DNA of 64,000 nucleotides from Streptomyces bicolor (lineage in GTDB: Bacteria > Actinomycetota > Actinomycetes > Streptomycetales > Streptomycetaceae), in contig NZ_JOFS01000014.1 of the NCBI RefSeq assembly GCF_000719285.1, forward strand, positions 168,224 to 232,223. Reading direction: 5' to 3'. Both the position numbers and the translations under genes were made by a program. A model generated the notes under the pieces. That model did no database searches. It was not told where the DNA came from and was given only the letters and a program-made list of their open reading frames with translations. Below, in pieces: positions 1-8,476 of the stretch; positions within the stretch are counted from its first letter, which is position 1; each line of letters starts with the position of its first letter.

Positions 1-1437
1 CACCGCGGTGAGTTCGGGGCTGGGCTCCGTGGCGCGGGCGACGGCCAGCCGGACCCGCAGCCGGGGCGCGATACGGGGCGGCAGCCGGGGCGCGCCGAAT
101 AACCGCATCCCCCACTCCTGGTCCAGCGCGGCCGCGGCGTCCTCCTCGCCGGCGAGTCGGCCGACGACCCCCTGCGCCTGCGCCGCGGTCACGCCCTCGA
201 CGGCGGATCCGGGGATCGGCTCCGGGTCGAGGGACACGTCGTGGGCGAGGCCCTGGGGCGGCGCGCCCTCGAAGCCGAGCACGAGACGCAGCCCCCTGGA
301 CCGGGCGCGTTCGGCCAGCGTCCCCAGCAGCTCCCGGACGAGTGCCTCCGGATCCTCGGCCCGGTCGACGCCGCCCACCACCAGGCAGGCCGGCGGCCTG
401 CGGCGCAGCAGGTGCCACGCCACCGCTTCGGCGTCCGCGCTCGGGAGGCCGAAGCGGCGCGCGAGGTAGCCGCACACGTCGGCGACCGACTTGCCGCGCG
501 CCTCGTAGGCCGCGTCGATGGAGCCCAGGCCGAGGACCGTGTCGCCGGGGGCGCCGGTCAGCTCCGCGTCGGAGACGGCCGCCCGGGCCGCCGGGTCGGC
601 CGTGCGCACCAGGCGGACGAGCCAGGAGTCGCCCACCGCCATCGTGCCGCCGGTGCCGACGACGACGGTGCCCGGCCGGCCGCTGTCGAGCAGCCGGGTG
701 AGCTCCTGGGTGAGGGCGAGCCGGAGCGGGTCGGCCAGCACGTTGTCCGGCGACCCGTCGTGGGTGTCGTCCATCGCGTTGCTCCGGTCACCGGCGACGA
801 ACCCCAACTCCCGGAGCCGGGGCAGATAGTGGAGCACCGTCTCGGTCGGCAGCATCCACGCCGCCCGCGCGTCGCCGTCGACGAAGTCGGCGACCACGAT
901 GCCGATGACCCGCCCGTCGAACGAGCCGCCCAGCGCCATCACCCCGGCGCCCGAGTACCCCCGCTCGATCCACGGATCACCCGTACGCGCCCGCTTCAGC
1001 AGCCCCCACTCGCCCTGCCGCCCGCCGGAACCCGCGAGCTCCGCGTCGGTCCCCATGCCGATCGGGTCGGCATGGGGAAAGCCGTACACACGGACCGTGC
1101 CGCCGGAGATGGGCGCCTGCCACAGCGTGGTCCGGATGCCGCACCCGGCCGGCTCGTCGAGTTCGAGCAGTGCCACGTCGCCGCGCTGTGTGCGGTTCTG
1201 GTGCTGCCACGTCCCCGGGGCCACCTGCGCGGGCAGGGTCCACTCCGGCCGGCACCCGACACTGCTGATCCGCACATGGCGCCTGGTGCCCCCGGGCTCC
1301 GCCCCGGCGTACCGGACGACGTGCGCGCAGGTGAGCACATGACGGCCGTCCAGCAGCACCCCGGCGCCACAGGGCGTGCCGTCCTCGTCGTCCACCCTCA
1401 CCCGCCACGGATTGTCACTGTGGTGATGCAGCGCCAT
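1..1437 (-). CDS. Trypsin-like protease fused to an NTPase-like domain (partial, cut by left edge)
   Basis: The frame is open for 479 codons from an ATG at 1437 to the window edge, so the C-terminus is missing. Residues 1-200 look like a chymotrypsin/V8-type serine protease: His39 in TCAHVV, Asp87 in RGDVALLEL and Ser162 in GYSGAGV form a plausible intact triad. From about residue 255, GTVVVGTGGTMAVGDSWLVR resembles a degraded P-loop, and LVVGGVDRAEDPEALVREL resembles a Walker B strand of STAND-type NTPases. No signal peptide is seen, so it is probably cytosolic. Proteins joining a trypsin-like domain to a STAND-like module occur in actinobacteria and are suspected conflict or signalling proteins; the role here is inferred. 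A TTA leucine codon lies at 100-102, which would make translation depend on the bldA tRNA. Confidence 0.8.
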   Translation of the reverse strand, partial: MALHHHSDNPWRVRVDDEDGTPCGAGVLLDGRHVLTCAHVVRYAGAEPGGTRRHVRISSVGCRPEWTLPAQVAPGTWQHQNRTQRGDVALLELDEPAGCGIRTTLWQAPISGGTVRVYGFPHADPIGMGTDAELAGSGGRQGEWGLLKRARTGDPWIERGYSGAGVMALGGSFDGRVIGIVVADFVDGDARAAWMLPTETVLHYLPRLRELGFVAGDRSNAMDDTHDGSPDNVLADPLRLALTQELTRLLDSGRPGTVVVGTGGTMAVGDSWLVRLVRTADPAARAAVSDAELTGAPGDTVLGLGSIDAAYEARGKSVADVCGYLARRFGLPSADAEAVAWHLLRRRPPACLVVGGVDRAEDPEALVRELLGTLAERARSRGLRLVLGFEGAPPQGLAHDVSLDPEPIPGSAVEGVTAAQAQGVVGRLAGEEDAAAALDQEWGMRLFGAPRLPPRIAPRLRVRLAVARATEPSPELTAV

Positions 1438-1538
1438 ATGACCAAGGTATGGCAACGACCGCCCCATGCACCCGAGTTGTCAAGTAAGCATCGACCCGCA
1501 CTCAGGTGCGAACGTGGAGCTGCCAAAGGGAGTTGACG

Positions 1539-2453
1539 TCATGTCACGGTGCTCGCCACCTGCCGGCCCGCCTCCGCGTACGCCCGCACCAGCGGCCGCC
1601 CCCCGTCCTCCGCGCGCCAGGCCAGTGCGTACCGGCTGGGCGAGAGCCCCCGTACCGGACGCGTCACCACCCCGCCCAGGGTGATCAGCGGGGCGTTGCC
1701 CGTGGCGATCAGGCAGACACCGAGACCGGCGACGAGTGCCTCGTACGTCTCCTCCGTGCTCGCGATCTCCGCCCCGACGCGGGGCGGCCGGCCTCCCCGC
1801 TCCTCCAGCGCCAGCCAGTGGTCGCGCAACGGCCCCGCGCTCGCCGGCAGGGCGAGGAACGGCTCGTCGGCGAGGTCGGCGAAGTCGACCTCCGTACGGG
1901 CCGCGAGCGGATGGGATTCCGGGAGGGCGACCAGGCGGGGTTCCTCGGCGATCACCGTCCAAGCGTAGCGGCCGGCGTCGGGGAGGGGCAGCCAGACGAA
2001 GGCGACGTCCGCGTCGCCGTCGGCGAGGCCCGCCGTGGGGTCCTGCCAGCCCACCTGGCGAAGACGCAGCACCGTTTCGGGATGCGCGGCGGTGAAACGG
2101 GAGCGGATGGCAGGTAGCAGGCCGCCGCGGCCCGGGCTGGTGCTCATGCCGACCACCAGGGTGCCGCGCGCCGCGGCCCGGGCCGCCTCCATCGCCGCCG
2201 CCCCCTCGGACCAGGCGTCCAGCACCCGCCGGGCGCCCGGCAGCAGCGCCTTGCCGGCCTCGGTGAGCGCGACGCCCCGCGGATCGCGGCGGAACAGCTC
2301 CACGCCCAACTGCCGCTCCAGAGCCCGTATCTGCTTGCTGAGCGCGGGCTGGGAGACGTACAGCCGCTCCGCCGCGCGGGTGAAGTGCAGCTCCTCGGCC
2401 ACCGTCACGAAGTAACGCAGGTCGCGCACATGTACGTCCATGGTCATAGCCAT
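1539..2453 (-). CDS. LysR-family transcriptional regulator
   Basis: A 304-residue protein of usual LysR length. The N-terminal winged helix-turn-helix (about residues 8-67) has the typical AEELHFTRAAERLYVSQPALSKQI motif. The remainder fits the two-lobed effector-binding domain, with GTLVVGMSTSP at the start of lobe I. It is divergent from the short-chain dehydrogenase gene at 2551, with 97 bp between them. That is the usual arrangement for a LysR regulator controlling its neighbour and itself, so the dehydrogenase is its likely target. Starts at the later in-frame Met codons (MTMDV, MDV) are also possible. The effector is unknown. Confidence 0.9.
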   Translation of the reverse strand: MAMTMDVHVRDLRYFVTVAEELHFTRAAERLYVSQPALSKQIRALERQLGVELFRRDPRGVALTEAGKALLPGARRVLDAWSEGAAAMEAARAAARGTLVVGMSTSPGRGGLLPAIRSRFTAAHPETVLRLRQVGWQDPTAGLADGDADVAFVWLPLPDAGRYAWTVIAEEPRLVALPESHPLAARTEVDFADLADEPFLALPASAGPLRDHWLALEERGGRPPRVGAEIASTEETYEALVAGLGVCLIATGNAPLITLGGVVTRPVRGLSPSRYALAWRAEDGGRPLVRAYAEAGRQVASTVT

Positions 2454-2550
2454 CGGTTATCAGCGTGGGTCTTGGACACGCAACCGGGCCCGGCGGCAGG
2501 GTGGAGTGCGCAGGCCGACGGGAACGGACGTCCCAGGACGAGGAGCTGTC
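2454..2550. promoter_or_regulatory. Divergent intergenic promoter region between LysR and SDR genes
   Basis: This 97-bp spacer lies between two divergent starts and must hold both promoters and, by analogy with LysR systems, a T-N11-A type operator. I could not settle on one exact box by eye. The SDR gene has a purine-rich ribosome-binding site (GAGGAG) just upstream of its ATG. Confidence 0.45.
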
Positions 2551-3381
2551 ATGAACAAGGTGTGGCTGATCACCGGCGCGAGCAGCGGTTTCGGGCGGGC
2601 CATCGCGGAGGCGGTCCTCGCGGAGGGCGACGTGGTCGTGGGTGCGGTACGGCGGCCCGACGGGCTGGACGATCTCGTCGCATCCCATCCCGACCAGGTG
2701 GAGGCGCTGCGGCTGGACGTCGCCGACACGGGGGCCGCCGAGTCCGCCGTACGGGATGTGATCGCCCGGCACGGACGGATCGACGTGCTGGTCAACAACG
2801 CGGGTCGCACCCATGTGGGCGCGTTCGAGGAGACAACCGAGGACGAGCTGCGCAAGCTGTTCAATGTGCATGTCTTCGGGCCCGCCGCCCTCACACGTGC
2901 GGTGCTTCCGCACATGCGGGAGCGGCGGGCCGGAGCGATCGTGCAGATGAGCAGCATGGGCGGGCAGATGTCCTTCGCGGGCTTCTCGGCGTACAGCGCC
3001 ACCAAGTTCGCGCTGGAGGGCATGTCGGAGGGGCTCGCGGACGAGGTCGCCGAGTTCGGCATCAAGGTGCTGATCGTCGAGCCGGGTTCCTTCCGTACGT
3101 CGCTGTTCGAGGCCGACCGCAGGGGGGTCAGCACGGACAGCGGGCTGTATCCCAAGGTGAGCCGGACCCGGGAGTTCGTCTCCGGCGGCGACGGCACCCA
3201 GCCCGGCGACCCGGCGAAGGCGGCGGCCCTCATCCTCGCCGCGCTGGCGGCCGACCGCACCCCCCTGCGCCTGCCCCTGGGCGACGACGGCGTCACCGCG
3301 GTCCTCGGCCACCTCGACCAGGTCCGCGAGGACATCGCCCCGTGGGAGAAGAGCGCGCGGGCGACGGCCTTCGACGACTGA
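2551..3381 (+). CDS. Short-chain dehydrogenase/reductase (SDR family)
   Basis: A 276-residue classical SDR. The Rossmann nucleotide-binding motif TGASSGFG is near residue 8, followed by VNNAG and the catalytic Ser plus YSATK (Tyr-x-x-x-Lys). The substrate is unknown. The ATG at 2551 is preferred over upstream in-frame starts because GAGGAGCTGTC precedes it and the Rossmann fold starts right after it (MNKVWLITG). It is divergent from the LysR gene at 1539-2453, its probable regulator. The C-terminal extension after about residue 210 is like those of the larger classical SDRs that use varied ketones or alcohols. Confidence 0.92.
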   Translation: MNKVWLITGASSGFGRAIAEAVLAEGDVVVGAVRRPDGLDDLVASHPDQVEALRLDVADTGAAESAVRDVIARHGRIDVLVNNAGRTHVGAFEETTEDELRKLFNVHVFGPAALTRAVLPHMRERRAGAIVQMSSMGGQMSFAGFSAYSATKFALEGMSEGLADEVAEFGIKVLIVEPGSFRTSLFEADRRGVSTDSGLYPKVSRTREFVSGGDGTQPGDPAKAAALILAALAADRTPLRLPLGDDGVTAVLGHLDQVREDIAPWEKSARATAFDD

Positions 3382-3524
3382 CCTGCGAGGACGACAGGCC
3401 TGCCTCGGCGGCCGAGCCGGCTGGCCGGTCCCAACCGGGCGCCGGGACTGCAGACTTGATCGGGGACCGATTTGGGGCGACCGGCTTGATCGGACGCCGT
3501 GAACCGCATGCCGGGAACCGCCCT

Positions 3525-4187
3525 TCACGGCAGTCGGGAAACCGGGCGTGGGGCGCGGAAGGTGCGGGCGGCGGGGCAGTCGTAGGCCGTGGCGAGGCGC
3601 AGCGGGAACGCCTTCTCGTGGTCCAGGTTCTCGATGGGCGGGCCGGTTGCCCCGTACGGCTCGGGGAACGCGGGTCGGCCCGCGAGGCGGGCCCGGCCGC
3701 CCTCCCGGACGAGGCAGGCGAGGACCGCCGCCTCGGCGAGCGGTTCGGGCAGCCGGGCCCTGCCGACGTGGGCGCGCGCGGCCCGGGCCGCCGGGGCGTC
3801 GGTGTGCCGGCCCAGGACGAGGATCGCGTCGCGGATCTCGATCAGCTTGCGGTACATAAGGAAGCGCCGGGAGCAGCCGGGCCGCACCACCTCGCGCAGG
3901 CGTGAGCGGGCACCGTTCAGCGCGGCCTCGGGAACCGCGTCGATCAGGGCGCGCCACAGGGGCCACAGTCGCCAGATCGTCCGGGTGTCGGACAGGGCGC
4001 GGCCGGCCGCCGCGACCGTGGGGGCGAGCACGGCCGCCGCGGACAGCAGACACCGCGTCGGCGGCAGCAGCGGGACGACCGGTACGTCGGACAGGTCGGG
4101 GGCGAACGCCGGGGCGGCGCCGAGCGTCCGGTACGGCAGGGCGAGCGCGGACCCCAGGCCGACCAGGACCAGGGCGGCGGCGTACGG
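3525..4187 (-). pseudogene. C-terminal remnant of a MAB_1171c/DUF6545-type membrane protein
   Basis: About 220 codons begin with a single transmembrane helix (YAAALVLVGLGSALALPYRT). They continue into a cytosolic segment with RTIWRLWPLWRALIDAVPE and RFLMYRKLIEIRDAILVL, which I recognise as the C-terminal domain of MAB_1171c-like integral membrane proteins. Those proteins normally have about seven membrane helices before this domain; here all but the last are missing. Upstream, the sequence becomes a DedA gene in another frame. No start codon or ribosome-binding site lies at the boundary. It is therefore probably a deletion remnant, or part of a frameshifted chimera with DedA. Stop codon at 3525-3527. 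Confidence 0.65.
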
Positions 4188-4803
4188 CGAGGACGCCGAG
4201 GCCCGCGGCGACGGCGAGACCCACGACGGCCACCGGCAGCAGCCCCGGGGCGGCCGCGAGCCGCTCGTAGGACGAGCCGGCGAGATACCCCGCCCCGGCC
4301 TCCGCGCAGGCCCAGGCCAGACCGGCGACCAGGCTGTACGGGGCCAGACCGCGCCAGCGCAGTCCGGACGCCCCGGCGACATGCGGCGCGAGCGTGCGTA
4401 CGACGGGCACGAACCGGCACACCACAAGGGCCGGCCCGCCCCACCGCCGGACCACCGCCCACGCCCGGTCCCAGGCGGCCTCCGGGATCCGCCGCCCCAG
4501 CCGGCGCCGCCGCATCCCGTGGCCGAGCCGGCGCCCGGTGCGCTGGGCGAGCAGGTCGCCGATCACCACACCGGCGGTGGCGGTGCCGATGACCAGGGGC
4601 AGGCTCAGCACGCCCGCCTGGGCGAGGTACCCCGCGCACAGCAGCAGACTCAGCGTCGGCACGAAGGCGCCGACCACCAGCACGGACTCCAGCAGAACCA
4701 GGCCCAGTACGGTGCCGTACGCGGCCGCCGGCCCCAGGCTCATCAGCAGATCCGCCGGGCCGGGCAGGCCCGCCGGGGCCGCGAGCGGCGTGGCGGTCAG
4801 CAT
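4174..4803 (-). CDS. DedA-family membrane protein (3' end fused out of frame to another gene)
   Basis: About 210 residues match a DedA/SNARE-associated (VTT) membrane protein: GTVLGLVLLESVLVVGAFVP near the N-terminus, the conserved arginine-containing CRFVPVVRTLAPHVAGASGL, and a last hydrophobic helix ending in VRRR. Family members act in membrane homeostasis and lipid-carrier flipping. The ATG overlaps the stop of the upstream methyltransferase (4797-4803), which suggests translational coupling. The DedA-like sequence ends at about 4174 without a stop codon, and the frame continues open far into downstream DNA. The adjacent frame there encodes the MAB_1171c-type remnant, so the gene's natural end seems to have been lost by deletion. 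The product may be extended or non-functional. Confidence 0.7.
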
Positions 4804-5525
4804 GCCGGGGCCTCGGTGCGGCCGAGCGGCCCGGGGGCGCGCAGATGCCGTACGCGCGCGGGGGGCAGGTTGCGCAGGACGAGGCTGTCGCTCACGCCGT
4901 AACGGGCCGTGAAGTCGGCCAGGACCGCGGCTGACGCCCGGTGCCGGGCCGCCTCCGTGCGGTCGGCCACCACCGCTCGGGTGGCCCGGGTGCCGACGTA
5001 GGCGAAGTAGGTCAGGTGGCCGCCGGGTTCCAGGACGGACAGATAGCGGTCCAGTATCGAACGGACGTCGTGTGGTTCGAAGTTGGCGAACGGCAGGCAG
5101 GAGACGATCACGTCGTAGCGGCGGTCCAGGCCGGCCTCCGTGATGGAGTCGGCGATGATCCGGATCCGGTCGGACGCGGCCGACAGGGCGGGGTCGGTGC
5201 GCAGCGCGTCGTGCAGTACCTCCACGAACCGCGGGTTGATCTCCACCACGTCGAGCCGGTCGGCCGGTCCGAGCCTGCTCGCGAGCGTCCGGGTCACCGG
5301 ACCGGTGCCCGCGCCGACCTCCAGCACCGACACCGGGCCGCCCAGCTCGGCGCGGGCCAGGGCCAGCGGGGCGGCGAGCCGGGAGGCCAGCGGGCCGCTG
5401 CTGGGAGCCACGGCTCCGGTGGTGCGGAAGGTGCGGGCGGCCTCACGGAGGAAGGCCAGTCGGCCGGTGCGGTAGGGCAGTCGGAGGTCCGCCGGAGGCT
5501 TGCCGGGAGCGTGCGTCAGGTCCAT
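4797..5525 (-). CDS. Class I SAM-dependent methyltransferase (phospholipid N-methyltransferase-like)
   Basis: A 242-residue protein with the SAM-binding motif VLEVGAGTGPVTRTLA at about residue 64, an acidic residue after beta-2 (DVVEINPRF), and a motif IV-like DVIVSCLPFANF. The NPRF and LPFANF motifs resemble phosphatidylethanolamine N-methyltransferase/rRNA-type enzymes, so a lipid substrate is possible; coupling to a DedA gene would fit membrane lipid metabolism, but this is inference. The ATG at 5525 is chosen because TAGCGT lies 7 nt upstream, as expected of a leaderless Streptomyces transcript. The longer frame upstream carries no domain. Confidence 0.85.
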   Translation of the reverse strand: MDLTHAPGKPPADLRLPYRTGRLAFLREAARTFRTTGAVAPSSGPLASRLAAPLALARAELGGPVSVLEVGAGTGPVTRTLASRLGPADRLDVVEINPRFVEVLHDALRTDPALSAASDRIRIIADSITEAGLDRRYDVIVSCLPFANFEPHDVRSILDRYLSVLEPGGHLTYFAYVGTRATRAVVADRTEAARHRASAAVLADFTARYGVSDSLVLRNLPPARVRHLRAPGPLGRTEAPAC

Positions 5526-5658
5526 GGCCGTGACGCTAGGAAGCGGCGGACGGCGCTCCATCGGCCGCGCGGCGACGGCGTACACCGACGAAAGTAGGGG
5601 GTGGGGGTGGCCCGACGGCCGGGTCCCGGCCGGGGGCCGCTGTCTATGCTCGAACCTC

Positions 5659-6834
5659 GTGAACGCGAACACGGTGAACGCCAACGCGCCGCGCGGCAAG
5701 CCGACTTGGCCGTGGTGGGCGGAGGTGGCGCTGGTCGGCGTGGTGGGCGTGCTGTCGGTGCAGGAGGCCTACATCGGCGCGGGCGGCACGCTGCACAGCC
5801 CGACCGCGGCCGTGGCCGCCGCGACGAGCCTGACGCTTCCGCTGCGCGGCCGGTGGCCGTGGGCCGTCGCGGCGTGCACGGTGGTCGTCGCCGCCACGTT
5901 CGGCACCGTGTGGCCGCTGCTCGTCGTGCTGTTCCAGCTGGCCCAACGGGGCCGGGGCGGGGTGGCGGCCCTGTGCGCGGCGGCGGCCATGGGAGCCAGC
6001 CTGATCGTCCAGCCGGCGCACAGCCTGTGGGCGACGCGGAACTACGGGCCGCTGCTGCTGCCCGCGGCCGTGATCGTGCTGGGGCTGTGGACGGGCAGCC
6101 GACGGCGGCTGGTCGTCTCGCTCGGCGAGCAGGTCAGGCATCTGCGGATCGAGCGTGAACTGCGCGCCGAACAGGCGAGGCTGGGGGAGCGGGCGCGGAT
6201 CGCCGCCGAGATGCACGATGTGCTGGCCCACCGCCTGACCGTGCTGGCCCTGCACGCCGGTGCGCTGCAGCGGCGCACCGGGGACCTGCCGGAGCCGGTC
6301 GTGGAGCGGGTCGGCCTGCTGCGTCAGACCTCCACCGAGGCGCTGGCGGATCTGCGGGACGTGCTCGGTGCCCTGCGCATGACGACCGCCGAGGAGGTTC
6401 GGGCCCGCGGGGCCAGGGCGGAGGACCTGCCCGCTCTGCTGGGCGAGGCGCGGGGCGCGGGGCAGCGCGTCGAGGCCACCGTCGAGGGCGATGCGGGCGC
6501 CGTGTCCACCAGCCACCGGCTCGCGGTCCACCGGGTCGTCCAGGAAGCCCTGACGAACGCCCGCAAGCACGCGCCGGGCGCCCCGGTCGAGGTCGCGGTG
6601 GTCTACGGCCCGCCCAACTCGACGGTCTCGGTCCGCAACCGCCCGGGCACCCCGTCCGAGTCGGCCCCGGTGGCCAGCGGCTTCGGCCTGGTCGGCCTGA
6701 CGGAACGGATCACATCCCTGGGCGGCACCCTGGAGTTCGGCCCCTCGGGCGCGGGCGGCTGGCGAGTAACGGCCCAGATCCCGACGACACCGGCTCCTTC
6801 GCAGGGGGATCCTGCGCGGGCTGGGGTGGTGTGA
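5659..6834 (+). CDS. NarL-type sensor histidine kinase
   Basis: 391 residues from a GTG start; TATGCT lies 8 nt upstream, suggesting a leaderless mRNA. The N-terminal 150 residues form several hydrophobic segments (four or five helices) without a large extracellular domain. A HisKA_3 dimerisation box follows, with the phosphoacceptor His in AAEMHDVLAHRLTVLALHAG. The C-terminal GHKL ATPase has an N-box (HRVVQEALTNARKHA) and a G-box (GFGLVGLTERI). It would phosphorylate the NarL-type regulator encoded 200 bp downstream. The compact membrane sensor suggests it senses envelope stress or an intramembrane signal. ABC-2 permease debris lies just downstream, and such transporters often accompany this kinase class. 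Confidence 0.9.
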   Translation: MNANTVNANAPRGKPTWPWWAEVALVGVVGVLSVQEAYIGAGGTLHSPTAAVAAATSLTLPLRGRWPWAVAACTVVVAATFGTVWPLLVVLFQLAQRGRGGVAALCAAAAMGASLIVQPAHSLWATRNYGPLLLPAAVIVLGLWTGSRRRLVVSLGEQVRHLRIERELRAEQARLGERARIAAEMHDVLAHRLTVLALHAGALQRRTGDLPEPVVERVGLLRQTSTEALADLRDVLGALRMTTAEEVRARGARAEDLPALLGEARGAGQRVEATVEGDAGAVSTSHRLAVHRVVQEALTNARKHAPGAPVEVAVVYGPPNSTVSVRNRPGTPSESAPVASGFGLVGLTERITSLGGTLEFGPSGAGGWRVTAQIPTTPAPSQGDPARAGVV

Positions 6835-6884
6835 GGGGTGGGGGCTGCCGGTGCCTGCGGCGCTTGTGCGGGTGGTTTCGGGCC

Positions 6885-6990
6885 GAAGCGGGGGTCTGGG
6901 GGCGGCAGCCCCAGGACGGGCCGGGGTCGAAGGGGCAGCGCCCCTGGTGGATGGGACGGGTAGGGGCGGCGGGGGCGCGAAGCGCCGTGG
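6885..6990. repeat. GC-rich palindromic intergenic repeat
   Basis: The space between the kinase and its regulator is G-rich and contains two short hairpins (GGGGGCGGCAGCCCC and GGGGCAGCGCCCCT). A GGGACGGGTAGGGGCGGCGGGGG tail of the kind recurring in Streptomyces intergenic regions follows. No coding signal is seen. It separates two genes that would normally be closely linked. Confidence 0.55.
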
Positions 6991-7035
6991 TCGGGGTGGG
7001 AGTCGGGCTGGGATGCAAGGACGAGGAGTGCGGAC

Positions 7036-7731
7036 ATGAGTGGTGCATCAGACACGGGCGGGGCCGTGGACCGGGACTCCGTGCGGGTGCTGATCGTGGA
7101 TGACGACCACCTCGTCCGGCTCGCCCTCGCCGACATCCTCGACGGCGATTCGGACCTGACCGTCGTCGACCAGGCCGGGGACGGTGAGCAGGCCGTCGAA
7201 CGGGCCCGGGCGCGGCGGCCCGACGTCGTGCTGATGGACATCCGCATGCCCGGCGTGGACGGCATCACCGCCACCCGCAGGCTGCGCGCGCTGCCCGAGC
7301 CGCCGCAGGTGGTCGTCCTCACCACCTTCGACCTCGACCAGTACGTCTATGACGCGCTGGCCGCCGGAGCGGCCGGCTTCCTGCTGAAGGACACCGACCC
7401 CGGCGAGATCGTCCGCGCCGTACGCATCGTCGCCGACGGCCAGGCCATGCTGCACCCGTCCGCCGCCCGCCGCCTGATCGACCACTACCACCACACCACC
7501 CGCCATACGACCCACCAGGCGCGCACCCGCATCGACCAGCTGACCCCACGCGAGAAGGACGTCCTGGCCCTGCTCGCCGACGGGGCGTCCAACGCGGAGA
7601 TCGCCACCCAGCTCGGCATGCGCGAGAGCACGGTGAAGGCGCACGTCAGCCGCATCCTGGCGGCGCTGGAGGTGGGCAACCGGGTGCAGGCCGCGCTGTG
7701 CGCCCGGGGCGCGGGCATCGGCGGTTCCTGA
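7036..7731 (+). CDS. NarL/FixJ-family response regulator
   Basis: 231 residues. The receiver domain spans about residues 17-135, with the acidic pocket DDD in VLIVDDDHLV, the phosphoacceptor Asp in VVLMDIRMPG, Thr in VVLTTF and Lys in FLLKDTD. The C-terminal LuxR helix-turn-helix covers about residues 170-225 (LTPREKDVLALLADGASNAEIA, STVKAHVSRIL). It pairs with the kinase at 5659-6834. The two genes are about 200 bp apart with a GC-rich repeat between them, so the regulator may also have its own promoter. Confidence 0.93.
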   Translation: MSGASDTGGAVDRDSVRVLIVDDDHLVRLALADILDGDSDLTVVDQAGDGEQAVERARARRPDVVLMDIRMPGVDGITATRRLRALPEPPQVVVLTTFDLDQYVYDALAAGAAGFLLKDTDPGEIVRAVRIVADGQAMLHPSAARRLIDHYHHTTRHTTHQARTRIDQLTPREKDVLALLADGASNAEIATQLGMRESTVKAHVSRILAALEVGNRVQAALCARGAGIGGS

Positions 7732-7789
7732 GTCACCGTCCGCGAGCCGCCCGTGTGCAAGCGGTGTGGAAGTGGACTGTGCGTGCGGT

Positions 7790-7822
7790 GTCAGTGCCCT
7801 GTCAGTGTTCCGTCAGTGCTCT
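7790..7822. repeat. Three tandem 11-bp repeats (GTCAGTGnnCY type)
   Basis: GTCAGTGCCCT, GTCAGTGTTCC and GTCAGTGCTCT follow each other without a gap about 60 bp after the response regulator stop. They may be an operator for the adjacent regulator or slippage-generated repeats. No function is shown. Confidence 0.6.
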
Positions 7823-8040
7823 GTGACCCATCTGCACATCGCGCGGAAGTGCTCTGAAAGCCATGGTCCGTACGGTCGATTCCACCGGGAACCGACTGGA
7901 TGGGACTCGGCGTGGTTGCGGCCGGACGGTATCTCGGCCTCGTAGCCGTGGCGGTCGCGGGCCGGCACCGGCCGGGGCCGGAAGCCGACCACGTCGTCCG
8001 CCGCGAGCCGGCCGAGCAGCAGTTGCATCGCCGCCTCCGG

Positions 8041-8279
8041 TCAGCGCGATGCCGGCGTGGATGGCGGTCCTCACCCTCCTCAACCCGCTGACGTACGCCG
8101 TCGACATCATGCGGCGCACGGTGGTGGCCTTCCGCCCCGGCGAGTCCTCGCAGAGCTTCTTCGACCCGGTGACCTGGGCGGGCCGGCAGGTGCCCGCCGC
8201 ACTCTCCGCCGCGGTGGTCGTGGTGTTCTGCGCGGTGACCCTGACGGTGGCGGTCCGGCGGTTCTCACGGGCGGACTGA
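8041..8279 (+). pseudogene. 3' remnant of an ABC-2 type permease
   Basis: About 78 codons ending in a normal stop encode AMPAWMAVLTLLNPLTYAVD, MRRTVVAF, a hydrophobic helix and an RFSR tail. This is typical of the last loop and last transmembrane segment of drug-resistance/DrrB-type ABC-2 permeases. Nothing upstream in this frame resembles the first five helices, and there is no ATP-binding partner. The 310 bp between the response regulator and this fragment (7732-8040) show no gene I can support. It is probably the end of a deleted transporter once linked to the two-component system. Confidence 0.65.
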
Positions 8280-8476
8280 GCGGCTCCGGGGACGCCCCGG
8301 CGCCACCGCCTCAGTCCGCCCGTGCAGGGCCCTTGTGCAATTCCTGTGGAGGCCTCAATCTTTCGGCTGGCGCACAGGTGCGACACAGGCGATTGACATG
8401 TCCCTGCCTGATCTTGCGTATCCGCGCACCGGTGCACCCCCCACCAGCGCACCACTGATTGAGGAGGACCCCTCAG
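8280..8476 (+). promoter_or_regulatory. Promoter/leader region of the secreted subtilase gene
   Basis: This spacer contains a TTGACA hexamer at 8393-8398 as a possible -35 box, although no good -10 lies at exactly 17 bp. A very strong GAGGAGG ribosome-binding site lies at 8461-8467, nine bases before the ATG at 8477. The strong site fits a highly expressed exoenzyme. Confidence 0.4.

Noticed and set aside
241..1536. A 431-codon plus-strand frame opposite the left-edge gene
   Set aside because: Composition is Arg/Ala/Pro-rich without any domain, while the minus-strand frame gives a protease with an intact triad.
1480..4803. A very long minus-strand open frame (over 1,100 codons) spanning DedA, SDR and LysR genes
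   Set aside because: Only its first 210 codons look like protein (DedA). The rest is Arg/Pro/Gly-rich out-of-frame reading of GC-rich genes that are better explained in other frames.
7813..8028. A 71-codon minus-strand frame (MQLLLGRLAADDVVGF...) resembling the end of a LacI-type regulator
   Set aside because: The resemblance is limited to the first 15 residues; the rest is not family-like, so I do not call a gene or pseudogene.
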